A DNA stretch of 64,000 nt from Panagrolaimus kolymaensis (GCA_028622995.1 JAJQJQ010000005.1:682001-746000), one strand, 5' to 3'. Shown: positions 21,201 to 30,200, numbered from the stretch's first letter. The notes: a model not told the origin generated them from the letters alone. Program-made: numbers and translations.

Positions 21201-23768
21201 CAAAATCTCTCAGAAAAATAGCTTTCTTTATATTATAAAAACTTTTTCATTCAAAGGCATGTATTTAATTGAGCAATAAAAAATAAAAATAAAAAAGAAA
21301 ATAATAAAGCAACAAACACAATGAAAGAATAAAAAAAAGTGAGTGACTGACTTTTTTATTGTTTTCTGGAAACACTGGAAGAAAAAAAGGCTTTAATAGC
21401 AAAGGCATTGACTGCCTCAGCGGCGTTAACCCTCTTAAAAAAAAAGTAAAAGACTTTTTGCTCCTTTTTCTTTTGTTCCATAATTTTTTGTTTTTTTTTG
21501 TAACAAAAAAAATATATTTAAAAATTAATAAATAAAAAACTTAGAAATATGTCTGTGGTGGCTGCCAGCGAGTAAGCAAGCAACAGAAACTTTTTTTTAA
21601 GTCATCGCAGCTAAAAAAAACAGACGTCAATGACAAAAACAAAACTAAAAAACTAAAAAAGTGTTCCAAAAAGAGAGGTCGCCATCGTCGTCTTCGTCTA
21701 ACACCGAAGTTAACGACGAAGAAAAAGTTATGCTACTAACTAACTTTTTTTGTTTTTTTTTTGCAAAGTCTCTTCCTTGCATTTTTTCATTTTTCTCTGG
21801 CATGCGTGTGTGTGCGAAAATAATAAAAGAGCAATTGCCAATTGGCATTTTTTTGGCTTGTTGCACATTTACTCTATTACTTACTTACTACTATGTACTT
21901 TTTTGTTGTTAGTACTCTCTCTCTCAGCAGCTTTTCTCGCCGCAGCTTTTTTTCGTTTTTCCTTCTCGTCTTTCATTTTTTTTTCGGCGACAACGTCGAA
22001 AACAACAAAAACTACGACAAAAAAATATTTAAAATAAAAAAGAGAAAGATCCCTCCCTCAAATTTTCTGTTGTTCCATACTCTTCCTTTTTTCTCCTCTT
22101 TCTTCTTATGAATGATGAGTTATTGAGCTTTATCTTTTCTACTTACTTGCCTCTTCCTTCATTCATTATTTGTCGTCGTTTTAGTTGCCTTTTTTTATTA
22201 TCTTATTTTTTGCTTATTTGTTTCAAGGATGAATGATGATGTAATAGATCGGATTGAATTTGATCTCATTTTTTCCTTTAGCAATCAGACGACGTATGAG
22301 TTTTTGTCGTTGTTTCATATTTCTTTCTTCTTTCAATCACTTTTTTCTTCTTCGTTTCGTTTGACGAAGTTTGTTACATGTCTCTTTTTTTTCTTCAAAG
22401 TTAATAAGTTTGTTAAAAAAAGAAAGTAAAAAGTAATTTAGTTTGAAGTTAATTTTTTTTAAAGTTTTTTGCTATTGTTCTGTAAATTTTTTTAAACTCA
22501 CCCAATTCCACTAAATATTTTTAGTTTTTACTTATAAAATCCGAGGCATACTTTCGAATGATTTTTTTTCGGTTTTCCCAATCTCTTAAATTTATTTTTA
22601 CCATGAAATATTTTATTTAGATTTTTACATTATTGAAGAAGACATTAAAATTTTTCTGTTTCCATTATTACAAAACTTTGGTCAATTTTTAATTTTTTTG
22701 TTTGCTCATTTTTAACAAAATAAATGACCAAATCACTCAAATTTATTTACCTAACCTAATTTTTCAAAAGCTTTCTTTTACATTTATAATCTGCAATTTT
22801 TTTTGTTGCACTTTTCAATAACTTTTTTAACTTTTTGCATTTAAAAAGAAGAAAATGAAACCCTTTTAATCTCATTTTCTTTTATTTATGTATTTAAGGT
22901 CAACAAACACATTTAGCTATATTTTTTTTATTTTCAACTCTGCCAAAAATATAAAAAAATATAGCCTCCAAAAAAATTTTTAAGCTTCCAAACCAAAAAG
23001 AAAAAAAACTAACTAACTTTAATCCTTTCTTTATTTATTGATTTATGACAAAAGCAAAATAAAAATATTAAAGACATCAAAATAATAATAATTTTTTTTG
23101 CTTTTTTCTTATAAAATTTTTTTTTCTTCATTTTTTTCAGCGATTATTTTATTTTATTTATATATATTTTTTATTTAAATCGAGTTAGTTAAATTTCATA
23201 TTTTTTTCTTCTTTGAAACAATTTTTTTCTCGGGCCTTTGCCAAAACTAAATTTGCTAACGATGGAATGAATAACCAACTAAAAAAAGCTATCCTCTATC
23301 ATACATATAGTCGTTAAAAATAATATACATTTTTTCGTGGATTTTTTTTGGGAGAAGGACCTTGAGCCGCTTGCTTTTGCTTCCTTCGTGTTGCGTTGCC
23401 TCTCTCAAATTTCATAAAGCGTCGTCCACGAACAACAACAAAAAAAATATGAAAGAAAATTATTTTTAAAAACTTTTTAAATAATTTTTTATTTTATTTT
23501 ATTTTTTTTCAGTCAAAAATCTTCCCTTCGAATTGCGGATTGCATTGTTTCAGTGAATTATAATTTAGTTTCGGATATTATCGATGCTTCAGAATCTGCA
23601 ACAACAACAACAATCAAAAATAACAATAATAACCCTAATTTACGATCGTCGTCGTCAACATCATTTCTTAATAACGCGCCAATCAAAAATTTTATTAAAT
23701 TATTAGATTCAGAAAAATTCGCCGTATTCGGTGTAATTCGGGATTGCCTGAATGTTCATGAAATGGCG
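3300..23768 (+). CDS. mpz-1: mpz-1/MPDZ orthologue, 5' exons (L27 module)
   Basis: N-terminal part of the multi-PDZ scaffold that continues at 27726. Exons: 3300-3327, 3867-3988, 4048-4078, 4132-4217, 17655-17824 and 23513-23768; phases agree and total 231 codons. The start ATG at 3300 lies 20 bases after an acceptor at 3279, as expected for a trans-spliced nematode message. Residues about 12-50 (L-R-E-L-R-E-K-N ... L-E-E-V-L-Q-T-P-S-F-S-E-I) match the L27 helix pattern found before PDZ1 in MPDZ/INADL/PATJ. A coiled, charged helix follows (K-K-L-E-R-C-R-Q-L-L-E-P-K-L). The last two exons encode an unrecognised region with an Asn/Thr/Ser-rich low-complexity insert. Intron 4 is 13.4 kb and contains seven antisense genes and an LTR element. 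Joining these exons to the PDZ body is inferred from phase, order and the known L27-PDZ architecture. Confidence 0.65.
4746..5156 (-). CDS. RAKR-family small membrane proprotein A
   Basis: Member of a local paralogous family of unknown function. 136 aa: signal peptide starting MWFKISLF (the longer frame to 5273 is upstream readthrough; all paralogues start at MW-x-K/N), then a polar ectodomain with the shared block HHPTIKEHVNHGMN, LESMFN, QTQAV, and TLKAGDGPLL. A dibasic site LRGKR fits R-x-K/R-R furin-type cleavage. A Cys-rich transmembrane segment (LFWLFMFLLICCCCCC) and a 7-residue tail follow. N-glycosylation sequons are present. Nested antisense in mpz-1 intron 4. A 52-bp intron lies in the 3' UTR (4649-4700), as in its relatives. 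No known domain was recognised. Confidence 0.8.
   Translation of the reverse strand: MWFKISLFLCLLLTVATTNSRHVNKSDGSRQSETHHPTIKEHVNHGMNNTTLESMFNNNNQTQAVNHSGDDNVTTLKAGDGPLLTKEDSTKPHLRGKRTNDDDKPSGDDDSLFWLFMFLLICCCCCCGLGVAINGR
5572..5940 (-). CDS. RAKR-family small membrane proprotein B
   Basis: 122 aa, with the same plan as gene A: signal peptide (MWLKFSLIFFFVILF), ectodomain with HPIKEHVNHGMNESLESMFNN and QTQAVKEF, a LRAKR cleavage site, a transmembrane helix rich in Ile/Cys (WVWILCIVLLICCYCCC), and the tail GGVVIYVR. The ectodomain is shorter than in the other copies. A 51-bp 3'-UTR intron (5480-5530) with acceptor TATAG/GATTC is shared with gene A, which places A and B as the closest pair by 3' end. 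Function unknown; cell-surface or shed peptide is inferred. Confidence 0.8.
   Translation of the reverse strand: MWLKFSLIFFFVILFTVATTSNNVNENGTHPIKEHVNHGMNESLESMFNNNQTQAVKEFRTANDTTTLKANEPDLSQHTNELHHLRAKRSESKYDYTWVWILCIVLLICCYCCCGGVVIYVR
6193..6250 (-). pseudogene. RAKR-family member C, severed 3' end
   Basis: In continuity with 12777-13116 it encodes a Gly-rich stretch and a Tyr/Arg-rich tail (A-V-Y-Y-R-R-R-H-Y-V-V-Y-A) ending at TAA (6193-6195), followed by a poly(A) signal near 6160. The first five bases (6246-6250) are the target-site duplication. This shows the element landed in a coding exon. Confidence 0.8.
6251..6442 (+). repeat. 5' LTR
   Basis: 192 bp, starts TGTTGCAACC and ends AGGTTACAACA. 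Contains an AATAAA-type signal (CAGAATAAATATAAACC) that may set the R/U5 border. Identical to 12585-12776. Confidence 0.9.
6443..6976. other. LTR element leader region
   Basis: Follows the primer-binding-site-like sequence. A short frame from 6580 (M-V-T-E-M-E-R-K-M-M-E) ends after about 35 codons. No gag domain was recognised in any frame. Confidence 0.5.
6977..7110 (-). pseudogene. Orphan last exon inside the LTR element
   Basis: An acceptor (CATTCACAG, ending at 7111) opens a 44-codon frame (I-L-E-V-F-G-L-V-K-S-E-D-G-P-Q ... W-A-K-E-V-G-A-T-L-W-L-L-E-H-R-F) closed by TAA at 6977-6979. Codon use and composition look coding, unlike the flanks, but no upstream exon could be joined. It may be a captured host gene end or an extra 3' exon of the MULE gene. 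Product not recognised. Confidence 0.4.
7111..7950. other. Non-coding interior of the LTR element
   Basis: AT-rich, with no supported gene. A perfect 8-bp inverted repeat (TTGGCTCG / CGAGCCAA, 9-base loop) is at 7395-7419. A possible MULE left end lies near 7435-7460 but is unproven. Confidence 0.4.
7951..10244 (-). CDS. MULE (Mutator-like) transposase with FLYWCH zinc finger
   Basis: Cut-and-paste DNA transposase. Four exons with agreeing phases: 9753-10244, 9495-9706, 8887-9052 and 7951-8823, giving 580 aa. Residues after about 20 form an FLYWCH finger (DGFEYSKKGRS...FWQCVVPRC...H...H). The MULE domain follows: first catalytic Asp in NYASDGTFKIVP, second in WLTDFELG, the zinc-binding-like CFFHLSQSV, and the late acidic ATTNNAIESNN. 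The tail has an Asp-rich stretch and eight or more prolines (PPPPPPPP). The start is uncertain: ATG 10244 precedes a hydrophobic segment unusual for a transposase; an in-frame ATG at 10307 is also possible. The frame is intact, so the gene may be active or recently inserted. It sits inside the LTR element in opposite orientation. Confidence 0.88.
10308..10678. other. Divergent promoter region between MULE and secreted-protein gene
   Basis: 370 bases between two head-to-head starts. Contains repeated CTCGAT/GATGC motifs (near 10340-10395 and 10495-10530) of unknown role. No gene. Confidence 0.4.
10679..11435 (+). CDS. Secreted Pro/Gln/Tyr-rich protein, cargo of the LTR element
   Basis: Two exons, 10679-10844 and 10897-11435, joined across a 52-bp intron (CTG/GTAAAA...TTTGTAG/GT) that restores the frame; 234 aa. 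Residues 1-19 form a signal peptide. Next come an Asn/His-rich segment (NNHHHYHNHYYGDSG), a repetitive Pro/Gln/Tyr region with YGY/YANGYP-type motifs, and a compact C-terminal domain (YREGETIWVRALNGDFYCCR, ITNRHDNGGLLINELEECTK) that resembles a small beta-barrel but matches no family I can name. Poly(A) signals lie downstream near 11545. It may be a host gene captured by the element or one it carried in. Function unknown. Confidence 0.65.
11760..12108 (+). repeat. Degenerate short-motif array (ATCTTTAAAAATC-like)
   Basis: About 25 imperfect copies of an 11-14 base motif built on 'ATC(T/C)(T/G)TAAA(A/T)AT' run without spacers up to the ATG at 12111. Units drift by substitution and small indels. 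Non-coding. Confidence 0.6.
12111..12491 (+). CDS. 126-aa basic protein frame of the LTR element
   Basis: Starts MAPSRYVFPEDKE and is rich in Ser/Thr/Pro/Arg, ending in a basic region (ERRRTGRKTTQTKF, DPRKKTYGYAAPRR). Low-complexity and probably disordered. It lies directly before the purine tract, where LTR elements end their coding region, so it could be a remnant of the 3' end of a polyprotein or a small accessory protein. No retroelement domain is visible. Confidence 0.5.
   Translation: MAPSRYVFPEDKETSKMNDSSQMEGNVDTATGSLLRNTPTQAHSSPARNSPTFISNEAVTDLESPRRTVSQHGTADRMEDGINVQSTPGRATATPERRRTGRKTTQTKFLDPDPRKKTYGYAAPRR
12585..12776 (+). repeat. 3' LTR
   Basis: 192 bp, identical to the left LTR, preceded directly by the purine tract and followed by the target duplication CTCCT at 12777-12781. 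Confidence 0.9.
12777..13116 (-). pseudogene. RAKR-family member C, 5' part (split by LTR element)
   Basis: Encodes the signal peptide, the HHPIKEHVNHGMNESLESMFN block, the QTQAVKQFG and TLKAGDGPLL blocks, the LRAKRSNGDG cleavage site and the transmembrane helix. At Gly-Gly it runs into the LTR, where a stop follows two codons later. The missing end lies 6.5 kb away at 6193-6250 and continues the frame exactly when one copy of the 5-bp target duplication is removed. The usual first codon (ATG before TGG) is ATC here, so translation would start two codons later at 13116. The truncated product loses only the cytosolic tail, so it may still be made. Confidence 0.85.
13272..13707 (-). pseudogene. 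RAKR-family member D, frameshifted
   Basis: A typical family signal peptide (MWMKLSLIFCVILLSVATTTT) begins at 13707, but its frame stops shortly after an N-x-E-N-G block. The remaining body (N-E-S-F-I-T-E-D, Q-N-Q-S-N-Q-T-Q-T, a Lys-rich region E-E-A-K-E-K-F-K-R-G, a transmembrane helix of Ile/Val/Cys, tail CCCLNKE) is open from 13637 in another frame. The shift falls in an A-rich run around 13620-13645. No GT-AG intron repairs it. Either this is a one-base-type frameshift pseudogene, or an assembly error, or the product starts at 13637 without a signal peptide. The body lacks the LRAKR site and is the most diverged member. Confidence 0.6.
14087..14596 (-). CDS. RAKR-family membrane proprotein E (Pro-rich tail)
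   Basis: 169 aa. Signal peptide MWMKISLLLCLLFAFATTTT; ectodomain with NHVNNNNADGS-x-QSETRHPTIKE followed by an insert not seen in A-C (GINDDDYLKALDGLKASQ, NVIASFKTNVHDPEH); cleavage site LRAKRSNDEG; one transmembrane helix (GAFIGIFFGITFCCACYVGI); a longer cytosolic tail with the proline motif APPPLPPQRVPVVVV. The tail could bind SH3 or WW domains (inference). A 56-bp 3'-UTR intron (14018-14073) starts 13 bases after the stop. Nested antisense in mpz-1 intron 4. Confidence 0.8.
   Translation of the reverse strand: MWMKISLLLCLLFAFATTTTSNHVNNNNADGSHQSETRHPTIKENESGRNYGINDDDYLKALDGLKASQIPVKNLGNVIASFKTNVHDPEHRKEHHDLQHLRAKRSNDEGLSIGAFIGIFFGITFCCACYVGISYAIYRCEKKHKAPPPLPPQRVPVVVVDEQNQSENS
14597..15301. 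other. Spacer between genes E and F
   Basis: Promoter side of E and 3' side of F. AT-rich, with no supported coding sequence beyond the F 3' UTR. Confidence 0.5.
15366..15950 (-). CDS. RAKR-family membrane proprotein F (long Pro-rich tail)
   Basis: 194 aa. Signal peptide MWFNVSLLFLLFAAATSSSSS, a short ectodomain (NHADADERN, LHPVKELDPYG, ADTLKASGPILTEHQKKYH), cleavage site LRAKRYNYN followed by a Tyr/Asn-rich segment, a transmembrane helix (IIVLVICLVCTCGSIIGIVV), and a 50-residue tail rich in Pro/Gln/Ala with PPPPP and PPPPYAL motifs. PPxY-like sequence in the tail suggests WW-domain or ESCRT/Nedd4-type contacts (inference). A 49-bp 3'-UTR intron (15302-15350). Its 5' flank and signal peptide are nearly identical to gene G, showing a recent duplication. 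The start at 15950 is set by that conserved signal peptide. Confidence 0.8.
   Translation of the reverse strand: MWFNVSLLFLLFAAATSSSSSDFVNHADADERNENIQNQKLHPVKELDPYGTHETQTLPKTANLADTLKASGPILTEHQKKYHLRAKRYNYNSYDSYNNDYSYQRNDATVGIIVLVICLVCTCGSIIGIVVTVYCVTKRKDPPPPPIQYSATGPQFQPQAQSFTLVGPPPPYALPAAAGAPPPAQRYANNVQPT
15951..16050 (-). repeat. Duplicated 5' flank shared by genes F and G (copy 1)
   Basis: About 100 bases upstream of the F start, nearly identical to 17068-17165 upstream of G, including a T-rich tract and ATGCAAAT-like octamers. It marks the duplicated promoter region. Confidence 0.7.
16546..17067 (-). CDS. RAKR-family membrane proprotein G (helical ectodomain)
   Basis: 173 aa. Its signal peptide is nearly identical to that of F. 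The ectodomain is longer and looks helical (GPYAAAWKNLNKDAKHDIVM, KIAHMLDAVTHSPTQHQTKK), then ADGPLLNEHQKKYH and the cleavage site MRAKRGGVY. A Cys-containing juxtamembrane loop (CYYMDENLQCWTKAQC) and a transmembrane helix (LVIVLPIIGICCCIIIIASI) follow, with the tail YCVRK. F and G share the signal peptide and the EHQKKYH-RAKR segment but differ in between and after, as if exchanged or fast-evolving. A 55-bp 3'-UTR intron (16466-16520). First gene of the nested array. Confidence 0.8.
   Translation of the reverse strand: MWFNVSLLFLLFAAATTSSSSDLVNHADADGSKDMLQHHPVVKELGPYAAAWKNLNKDAKHDIVMKIAHMLDAVTHSPTQHQTKKLEDANAAVADSFKADGPLLNEHQKKYHMRAKRGGVYLYTDSCYYMDENLQCWTKAQCNTALALVIVLPIIGICCCIIIIASIIYCVRK
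17068..17165 (-). repeat. Duplicated 5' flank shared by genes F and G (copy 2)
   Basis: Near-identical partner of 15951-16050; similarity ends abruptly upstream of about 17165, which marks the edge of the duplicated unit. Confidence 0.7.
17825..23512. other. mpz-1: mpz-1 intron 5 (5.7 kb)
   Basis: Long T- and A-rich intron. The only structured sequence seen is the GC-rich repeat at 19605-20085. Short open frames are homopolymer artefacts. Confidence 0.7.
19605..20085. mobile_element. Putative hAT-like MITE with GCTGCGCAGC / TGCACTAACTGC interior
   Basis: A 480-bp GC-rich island in AT-rich intron. It starts CAGGGCTCG and ends ...CGAAGGCTG, so the ends are loosely inverted (CAG...CACTAACTGC on both). 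Both arms are packed with self-complementary GCTGCGCAGC, TGCGAA and TGCACTAACTGC units, with a unique AT-rich centre (19800-19960). No 8-bp target duplication could be found, so age and class are uncertain. Confidence 0.5.
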
Positions 23769-26576
23769 GTAAGTTAGTTTTATGATAGAAATTTTTCTTT
23801 TGAAAAAAATATTGAAATTTTTCTTTGTTTTTTTTTATTAAAAATTCCAATTTTTGACAGATCAAATTTTTTTTGGTTGAACACTAATTATTTTTTAATT
23901 GCAATCAATCTTTTACTCTTTTTCTTCTTCCTTCTTTTTGATTTATATTAATCGAGTTTTCTTAATTTTTCTGAATGAAAAATTGTCGATTTATCTTTTT
24001 CTGATTTATCAGTGACAAAATTTTTTCTCTTGTTTTTGTAACTCAAAAACTTTATTTTTTTGAGTCATTTTCTTAACTCCACTCTTTGTTGCTAAAACTC
24101 TATTTAAAATTGTGCAATTCAAAATAAATTATTATTTAAATTTTAATGCTTTTTCATTTTTTGTTTTTTCATGCTTCATTTAACTAATTTATTTTTCTCT
24201 TGGTTGATTTGTTTTGACCGTTCCATTTTACATAATTTTTTTGTTGACCATTATTGTTTTAAGCTTTTCAATTATTCATTTTATTATTATTGCAATCGAA
24301 AGGGGATTAAAATGTTTTTAATATTTTCTTTATTTTTTTAATTCTTTCAAAAGATGGGAGATTTGTTTTCTTAAAATTAATTGCCATTGTCAAGGAAGGG
24401 AAAATAGACAGATAAATTTTTAAAAGTAAGAAAAGATAGGTACTTTAATCTAATCTGTCTCACATCAAAAAATTTAAAAGATGGCTTTCGAAGTTAAAAA
24501 TCAACAAAAACGTACTAGTTTTTTATATTTAAATCTGATTAACTTAAACAAAAAAATTTTACAATGTGAAAGACGAAATTTTAATTTAGTCATTTTTCTT
24601 ACATATTTCTATTCTTAAAAACCCATTATTCTTTTTCATAAATCATTTATTTATTCTTTTTGTTCCTTCTGAAAATCTTTTTTTTTTGTTTTACTAAATT
24701 CCCCAAGAAAAAAATAAATAATACAAATTCAAAAAAAAATTTAAACACGAAATTGCGTTTCATATTTCTTATTTATCAATAATTTTATAACCTCATGCGG
24801 TTAAAAAACCCACACAAATAAACAAACAATTTGAATTGTTGCATTTTTCTTTCTCTTTTTTTTGGTGGTGGAGGTTAATAATTTTTTATTCAACAAAAAG
24901 TATGGATTTCAAAGTTTTTTTTCTTCCTTTTTTTGGCAACTTTAACAATGCTGGGCGCTGGAGATTGGAATGTTGTTGCTGCTGGGATTTTATTTTTCGT
25001 TTGGAAGAAAAATTTGATGAAGAAAAATATTTGTAAAATGAATAATATATTTTATTTGATTCAAAAACAAAAAAATTTGGCAATTTGAAAAGAAAAGAAA
25101 GAAAATGGAAGTTTTGTGGAAAAAAAAGAAGGAGAAAAAAGGCAATAAAATTTTTTTAAAACGATTGGCATCATTCGTTAATGGGATTTAAAATGGCTTC
25201 GATGAAAATGATCTCACGATCGGTGGAATATTTCTGGAACACCTGTTATTTTGTTTGATAGATAGAAAAAGAAAATCATGGATTAAACGAAATTTAATTA
25301 AAAATTAATTAAAGCTGCAAATAAGAATCTCGTTTATTATATCGATTTATGAAATGGTTTTTTGTCACGAATACATTTAATGAACTTTTGATCTCGACTC
25401 GAGAATTTATTTATTTTACTCCTATCACGCTTTTTTTTTCTAAAAAAGTACTTTGCTCTGGAAAAAAATGAAGCTTTAACCTATCTTTAACTTGGGTCAT
25501 TAACTTTTCATTCATAAAAATTTTTTTTCCATTTCATGTGCCACAAATAAAAAAAAATAAAAATACATAAAAGCAAAAAGCAAGCTAGCAACCTCACCCA
25601 TTTTTTTTCTTCTTCTTATTCTATTTTCCACTTATTTTTTTTTCATTCCTCAAAGCTCAATAAAAAAAAATATTATTATAAAAACCAACCCTAGTTAGCC
25701 CCGTGTGTGAAAAATAAAATTTGTGGAGATAAAAATAAAAATAAATTTTTTTTTACTTATTGGTTGGTTGTTTCCCTCTATTTTTCTGCTCGATTTTTAT
25801 TTATTAAAAAAATTATTTCAAAAGCTAAAAGAACCTTTATTTTTTAAATTTTAGGAAGAAAAATTAGAAAAAATAAAATTTATTTTTATTTGAAAAGTGT
25901 TACTATTTTCTTTTTTTTTATTTTGCTCCCGTGTGATAGAATAGAAAAAGCACACGCAAGCTTTTTTTTCTAGCTTTAACTAACTAACTGCGAAGCTTCA
26001 AGCTTTTTTGAGCCCTGGAGACCACAGAAAAAAAAAGAAGCTTTCAACTCAAAAAAATTTTTTTTTCATTCTTTTCTCCTGCATATTTTTTTTATTTTTA
26101 TTTTTTGATGATGCCCACATGAGTTTTTTGAGAGTTAGTTGAAAACTGAAGACTGACTGAAGAGGATAGGGAGTGCATTAAAAATAAGTGTAAGAAGCAT
26201 TATAGCAAAAGAAAAAAAAGGCCGTCGTCGTCGTCTTCTGTCGACGAGAATGAAGAATATGACGACCATGACCATGAAAAGTGATGACAAGAAGAAAAAA
26301 AAATAAATATTCTCTTATTTTTTTCTTCTGAAGCGAAAAAAATACTGAAACTTTTTTATATATTTTTTCGTTCGTTTTTTCTCACACTTTTTTCTCCTTT
26401 TTTTTTTGCCTCGTTAATATTTTTTCTTTGATAGATATTCTAGCGTGTATTCAACATTTTTTTTATATTTGCTACTTCTAAGTATTTATTTTATTCATAA
26501 AAAAAACTTTTTTGAAACAACTTTTTATTTTCCATTCAAGACTAAATTATTATTATTATTATTTATTATTATTATA
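23769..26576. other. mpz-1: mpz-1 intron 6 / upstream region of the internal start
   Basis: 2.8 kb, low complexity. Contains a phased run of GTCGTCGTC near 26220 and many T-tracts. It should include the regulatory region for the 26577 start, but no motif is convincing. Confidence 0.5.
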
Positions 26577-27254
26577 ATGCGATTATTTAAATCTCGTCGA
26601 CGAGAAAGTTTACCTGCCACAACTTCGGCTACCAAAGCATCGGATTCTTCGACCACAAAAAAATCTTCTTCTAAAATATCTGTGTCTTCAACAACTACAA
26701 CCACAACGACGACCACCGAAACAGCAGCGAATAATAAAGCTGCAGCAGTTTCAACATTTTTATCCAAACATTATGATGCCATTTATATTTCCACAGAGGA
26801 TGAAGATTCAGGTCCATATGTTTCATCAATGAAAACCACAAAAACTCTTACAACAAATTGTAAAGAAATTCCTACGATTGTTGCGGCGCCCCTTTACACT
26901 CAATATCCTCAATCAGCCCTTTCTGCAAGAATTAGGCAATTTACTCGAGGCCAATACCCACCTGGCTCATCCACATCTAATAAAAGGGATTCGGGTGATT
27001 CAGAATTATCTGTAAGATTTGCGGATCAATTAGTTACAAATTCTATGACAAAAAAGAAACATCGAGTGGAATTTAAATCCACCACTTCAGAAGGTGGAGA
27101 AAATTATTTTTATGATGGTAAATCTAGCATTGCTAAAACTACGGTTAGCTGCCCTCCTCATACATCATCATCCGAGCAAGGTGGAGGAACAATAAAAAAT
27201 CATTATCATCAAGAAAAATTTGATTATAAATCTTATGTGGAATATATTGTTAAG
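26577..27254 (+). promoter_or_regulatory. mpz-1: Alternative first coding exon / internal start of mpz-1
   Basis: This 226-codon exon starts with ATG, has a basic N-terminus ([11 protein letters not shown]) and a Ser/Thr/Lys-rich low-complexity body, and ends at AAG/GTTTGA in phase 0. Exon 23513-23768 also ends in phase 0, and the next exon (27726) accepts phase 0. Either N-terminus can therefore be spliced to PDZ1, which suggests a second promoter or trans-splice site just upstream. A weak acceptor (CATTCAAG at about 26540) could instead make it an internal exon, but it would then encode an odd Leu/Ile run. The promoter itself was not identified. Confidence 0.5.
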
Positions 27255-30200
27255 GTTTGAAACATCATGAAATAATCATCAAAAAAAAATCGGTCTTTCA
27301 AAAAATATATTTTTTACTTGCAATCTATCCCGCGGCAAAAAGTTTAGAAAAATATTTTTTATTAATTTGTATTATATTTTTCATTTAATTTTTAAAAAAA
27401 GATTTAGATTTTTAAAATTTAAATGTTTTCGCGATAGGGCTCTAGGAAATCAGGTTATTATCAAGAAATCATAAAATTATGAAAATCTTTTATTATAAAA
27501 ATCCTGAGAATTTAGTCTATTGTCAAATTTTCTAAAAACTTTTATATTTTATTAACAGTTTTTTAATATATCTCAAATGTCTTAAAATAAGAATCATTTG
27601 TTTCAAGTCGAAAAGTTTAGTTTTTATTTTTCGATTGTCTTTCTTATTTTCATTTCTTTCTTTAAAAATTAATAAAAAAAATTTAAATTTTTATTTGTAG
27701 CCTAAAATCGATAATGTTTTTTTAGTTAACAGGAGATTGGACTCAGATCCAAGTGGTCCATCTTCCAAATGATCCCACCGTTGGTCTTGGATTTGGTATT
27801 GTTGGAGGCGCATCCACGGGCGTGGTGGTTAAAACCATTTTACCCGGAAGTGCTGCAGATAAGGTTGGTTTGTATAATATTTATTATTCATAAATAAAAA
27901 ATTTATGTGTAAAATATTTAATTCAAAATTAAATAAAAGCAAGCATGTGAAACTTTCCTGCAGCAAAACTATTTTTTTCTTCTTCTTCGTTTCAATAATT
28001 TAAAAAATGTATGAAAAAAATATTTCGAAAGATTATTAATTTTTTATTTTAATGCAAAAAAAAAAAAAGAAAACTTTGAGTTTTGTAGTTTTTTTCTTTT
28101 TCTTTTTATTGTGACGACGCAAAGGTATTCATTATTTTTTTGCACTATAAAATTTATTACAAATAACAAAAAAGTAACAAAGTTTTTCTTTCTGCAAATA
28201 AAAAAGTGCAAAAATATTTTTGGTGACGCCTGTAGAATTTAAACAAAAATTTTTTTCAGTAAAAACTTAAAATTAAAAACACGTATTTCGAATTGAAATA
28301 AAAAATGCTTTCGGTTTCGGAGTGAAATTTTTTTTAATATCTAAAACTTTAAATAATTCAAAAAAAATTATTAAAATTAGTATTTTTTTCGTGTAAAAAT
28401 CAAAAAAATATAAATGTAATTGTTTTAGGACCAACGCCTTCGACCTGGTGACAGAATATTACAAATCGGTCGAATAAATGTTCAAGGAATGTCGAGTCAA
28501 CAAGTAGCGGGATTATTACGTCAACCTGAAACTATTATTGAAGTGATTATTGGCCGACCTATTAATGTTACTGATACCGCTGAAGATTCACTTTGTAAGT
28601 GCTTCTTCTTTTATATTTTCTTTGTTAAATTCCAGCAAAAAAAAAGATATCGTAAAATTAGATAAAAAAACTTTTTTTTTCATTTTCAAAATAAAATTGG
28701 GCCAAAAAAATAATGAATGATGGAAAACAACTTTTTTGGGGTTTAGAATGTTTGTATTTACATTTTTTGTTTTGAAAAAAAACTTACCTCCTCATAGTTT
28801 TCGTCATTTGCTTTTATTTCTTCCTCCTCATCTCCAGAAACTTCTTGTTCATCAACAGCTACATTTTTTTCTTAACCGCTGCTACTAAAAACTTTTTTTA
28901 TATTTAGTCGCTTTTTTATAGTGAAAAAATAAAACTTAGAAATAAATGAAGCGGCGAAAATGTTTTATGCCACACACAAAAATATGTATGCTAAAATGGC
29001 TTGCTTGTTTGGCAATTATAAAAATAAATAAGAAAATCCCCCCTTCTAAATTTTTATGGTTAAGGATCGTTTAGTGGAAACATTTTCAAAACTACATACA
29101 TAAATAGCAGACTATGTCTCCCTAATATTTTATGGCATAGCGAAGCAGATACATGCATTACTTTAGCTTCCTGCAATTGACGCCTTTCTTTACAATTTCT
29201 ATAAAAAAAATTTGTTTGAGAGTTTCACCATTTTTTCAAACAAAACAAAAAAACGTGTGTTTCTTATATTTATTTTTCGTTGTTGTTGCTTCTTTAAAGT
29301 TTTTTTTGTTGCGGCCACCGCTGTTCTTCCCAAAATGAAGTGTACATATTTTTATTGACAGAAAAAAAAGGGAAATAGGAAGAAAGAGGGGTGGCGCAGA
29401 TTTATTTTTTTTGGGAAACTTGGAAGCTTCCTACTTTGCTAAAAGCTTAGAAGAAGACGAAAAAAAATTTTATATGTTTCCTTTTTTTGTTAGATTTTTA
29501 TATAAAGTTTTTTTCTCCTGAGATGACACAATTTTTTTGTTGCTTGCTTCAATTCACTTTTTTTATTTTCCTAAAAAAATAATGTAAAAAAAGTTTTTAT
29601 TAGTTGTTTTACCTTTGCTTTTTTATACTTTTTTTCTTCTTCGTTGTTGAATAGCCTCTTCTTCGATCACATAGAATAAAATAGTTAATTTTTCTAGTTT
29701 GCGAAATAAAAAAATTCATAATCATCGAGGATTTCTTACTTTAGAGTTTTTACCACAAAAAATAGACAATTAAATAATTTTTCTTGCAATTTTTGTAGTT
29801 TTAAAATCGTTAGTTTTTGTGTTGGTAGTTTTTTAATTTGTTAAAATAAAAGCTGATAAATGTTTGCGGGTTTCAGAAACCATGGAACAAAGATTAAAAA
29901 AAGTTCAATAAATTTTTAGACAGTTAAGTATCTTTACTTTTTTGTTTTTAAATTTTTTTTACAATAATTTTCTAGGTTGGACTCGCTGTAAAACTTTTTT
30001 ATTGAATTTGTAAAACAAGATTCAAATCTTTCTGAGATTACCAAATTTTTCTGAATTTAATATTTCCTGTCTCTTCACCGACACATTTTCATCACAATCT
30101 TTTAATCACCTCATTTCCGCCATTTCCAAAAAAATACTTCCTAACTAAAAATTTTTTTAAAACAAATTCTTCCTTCCATTTTTTTCTCTCCATCAATTTC

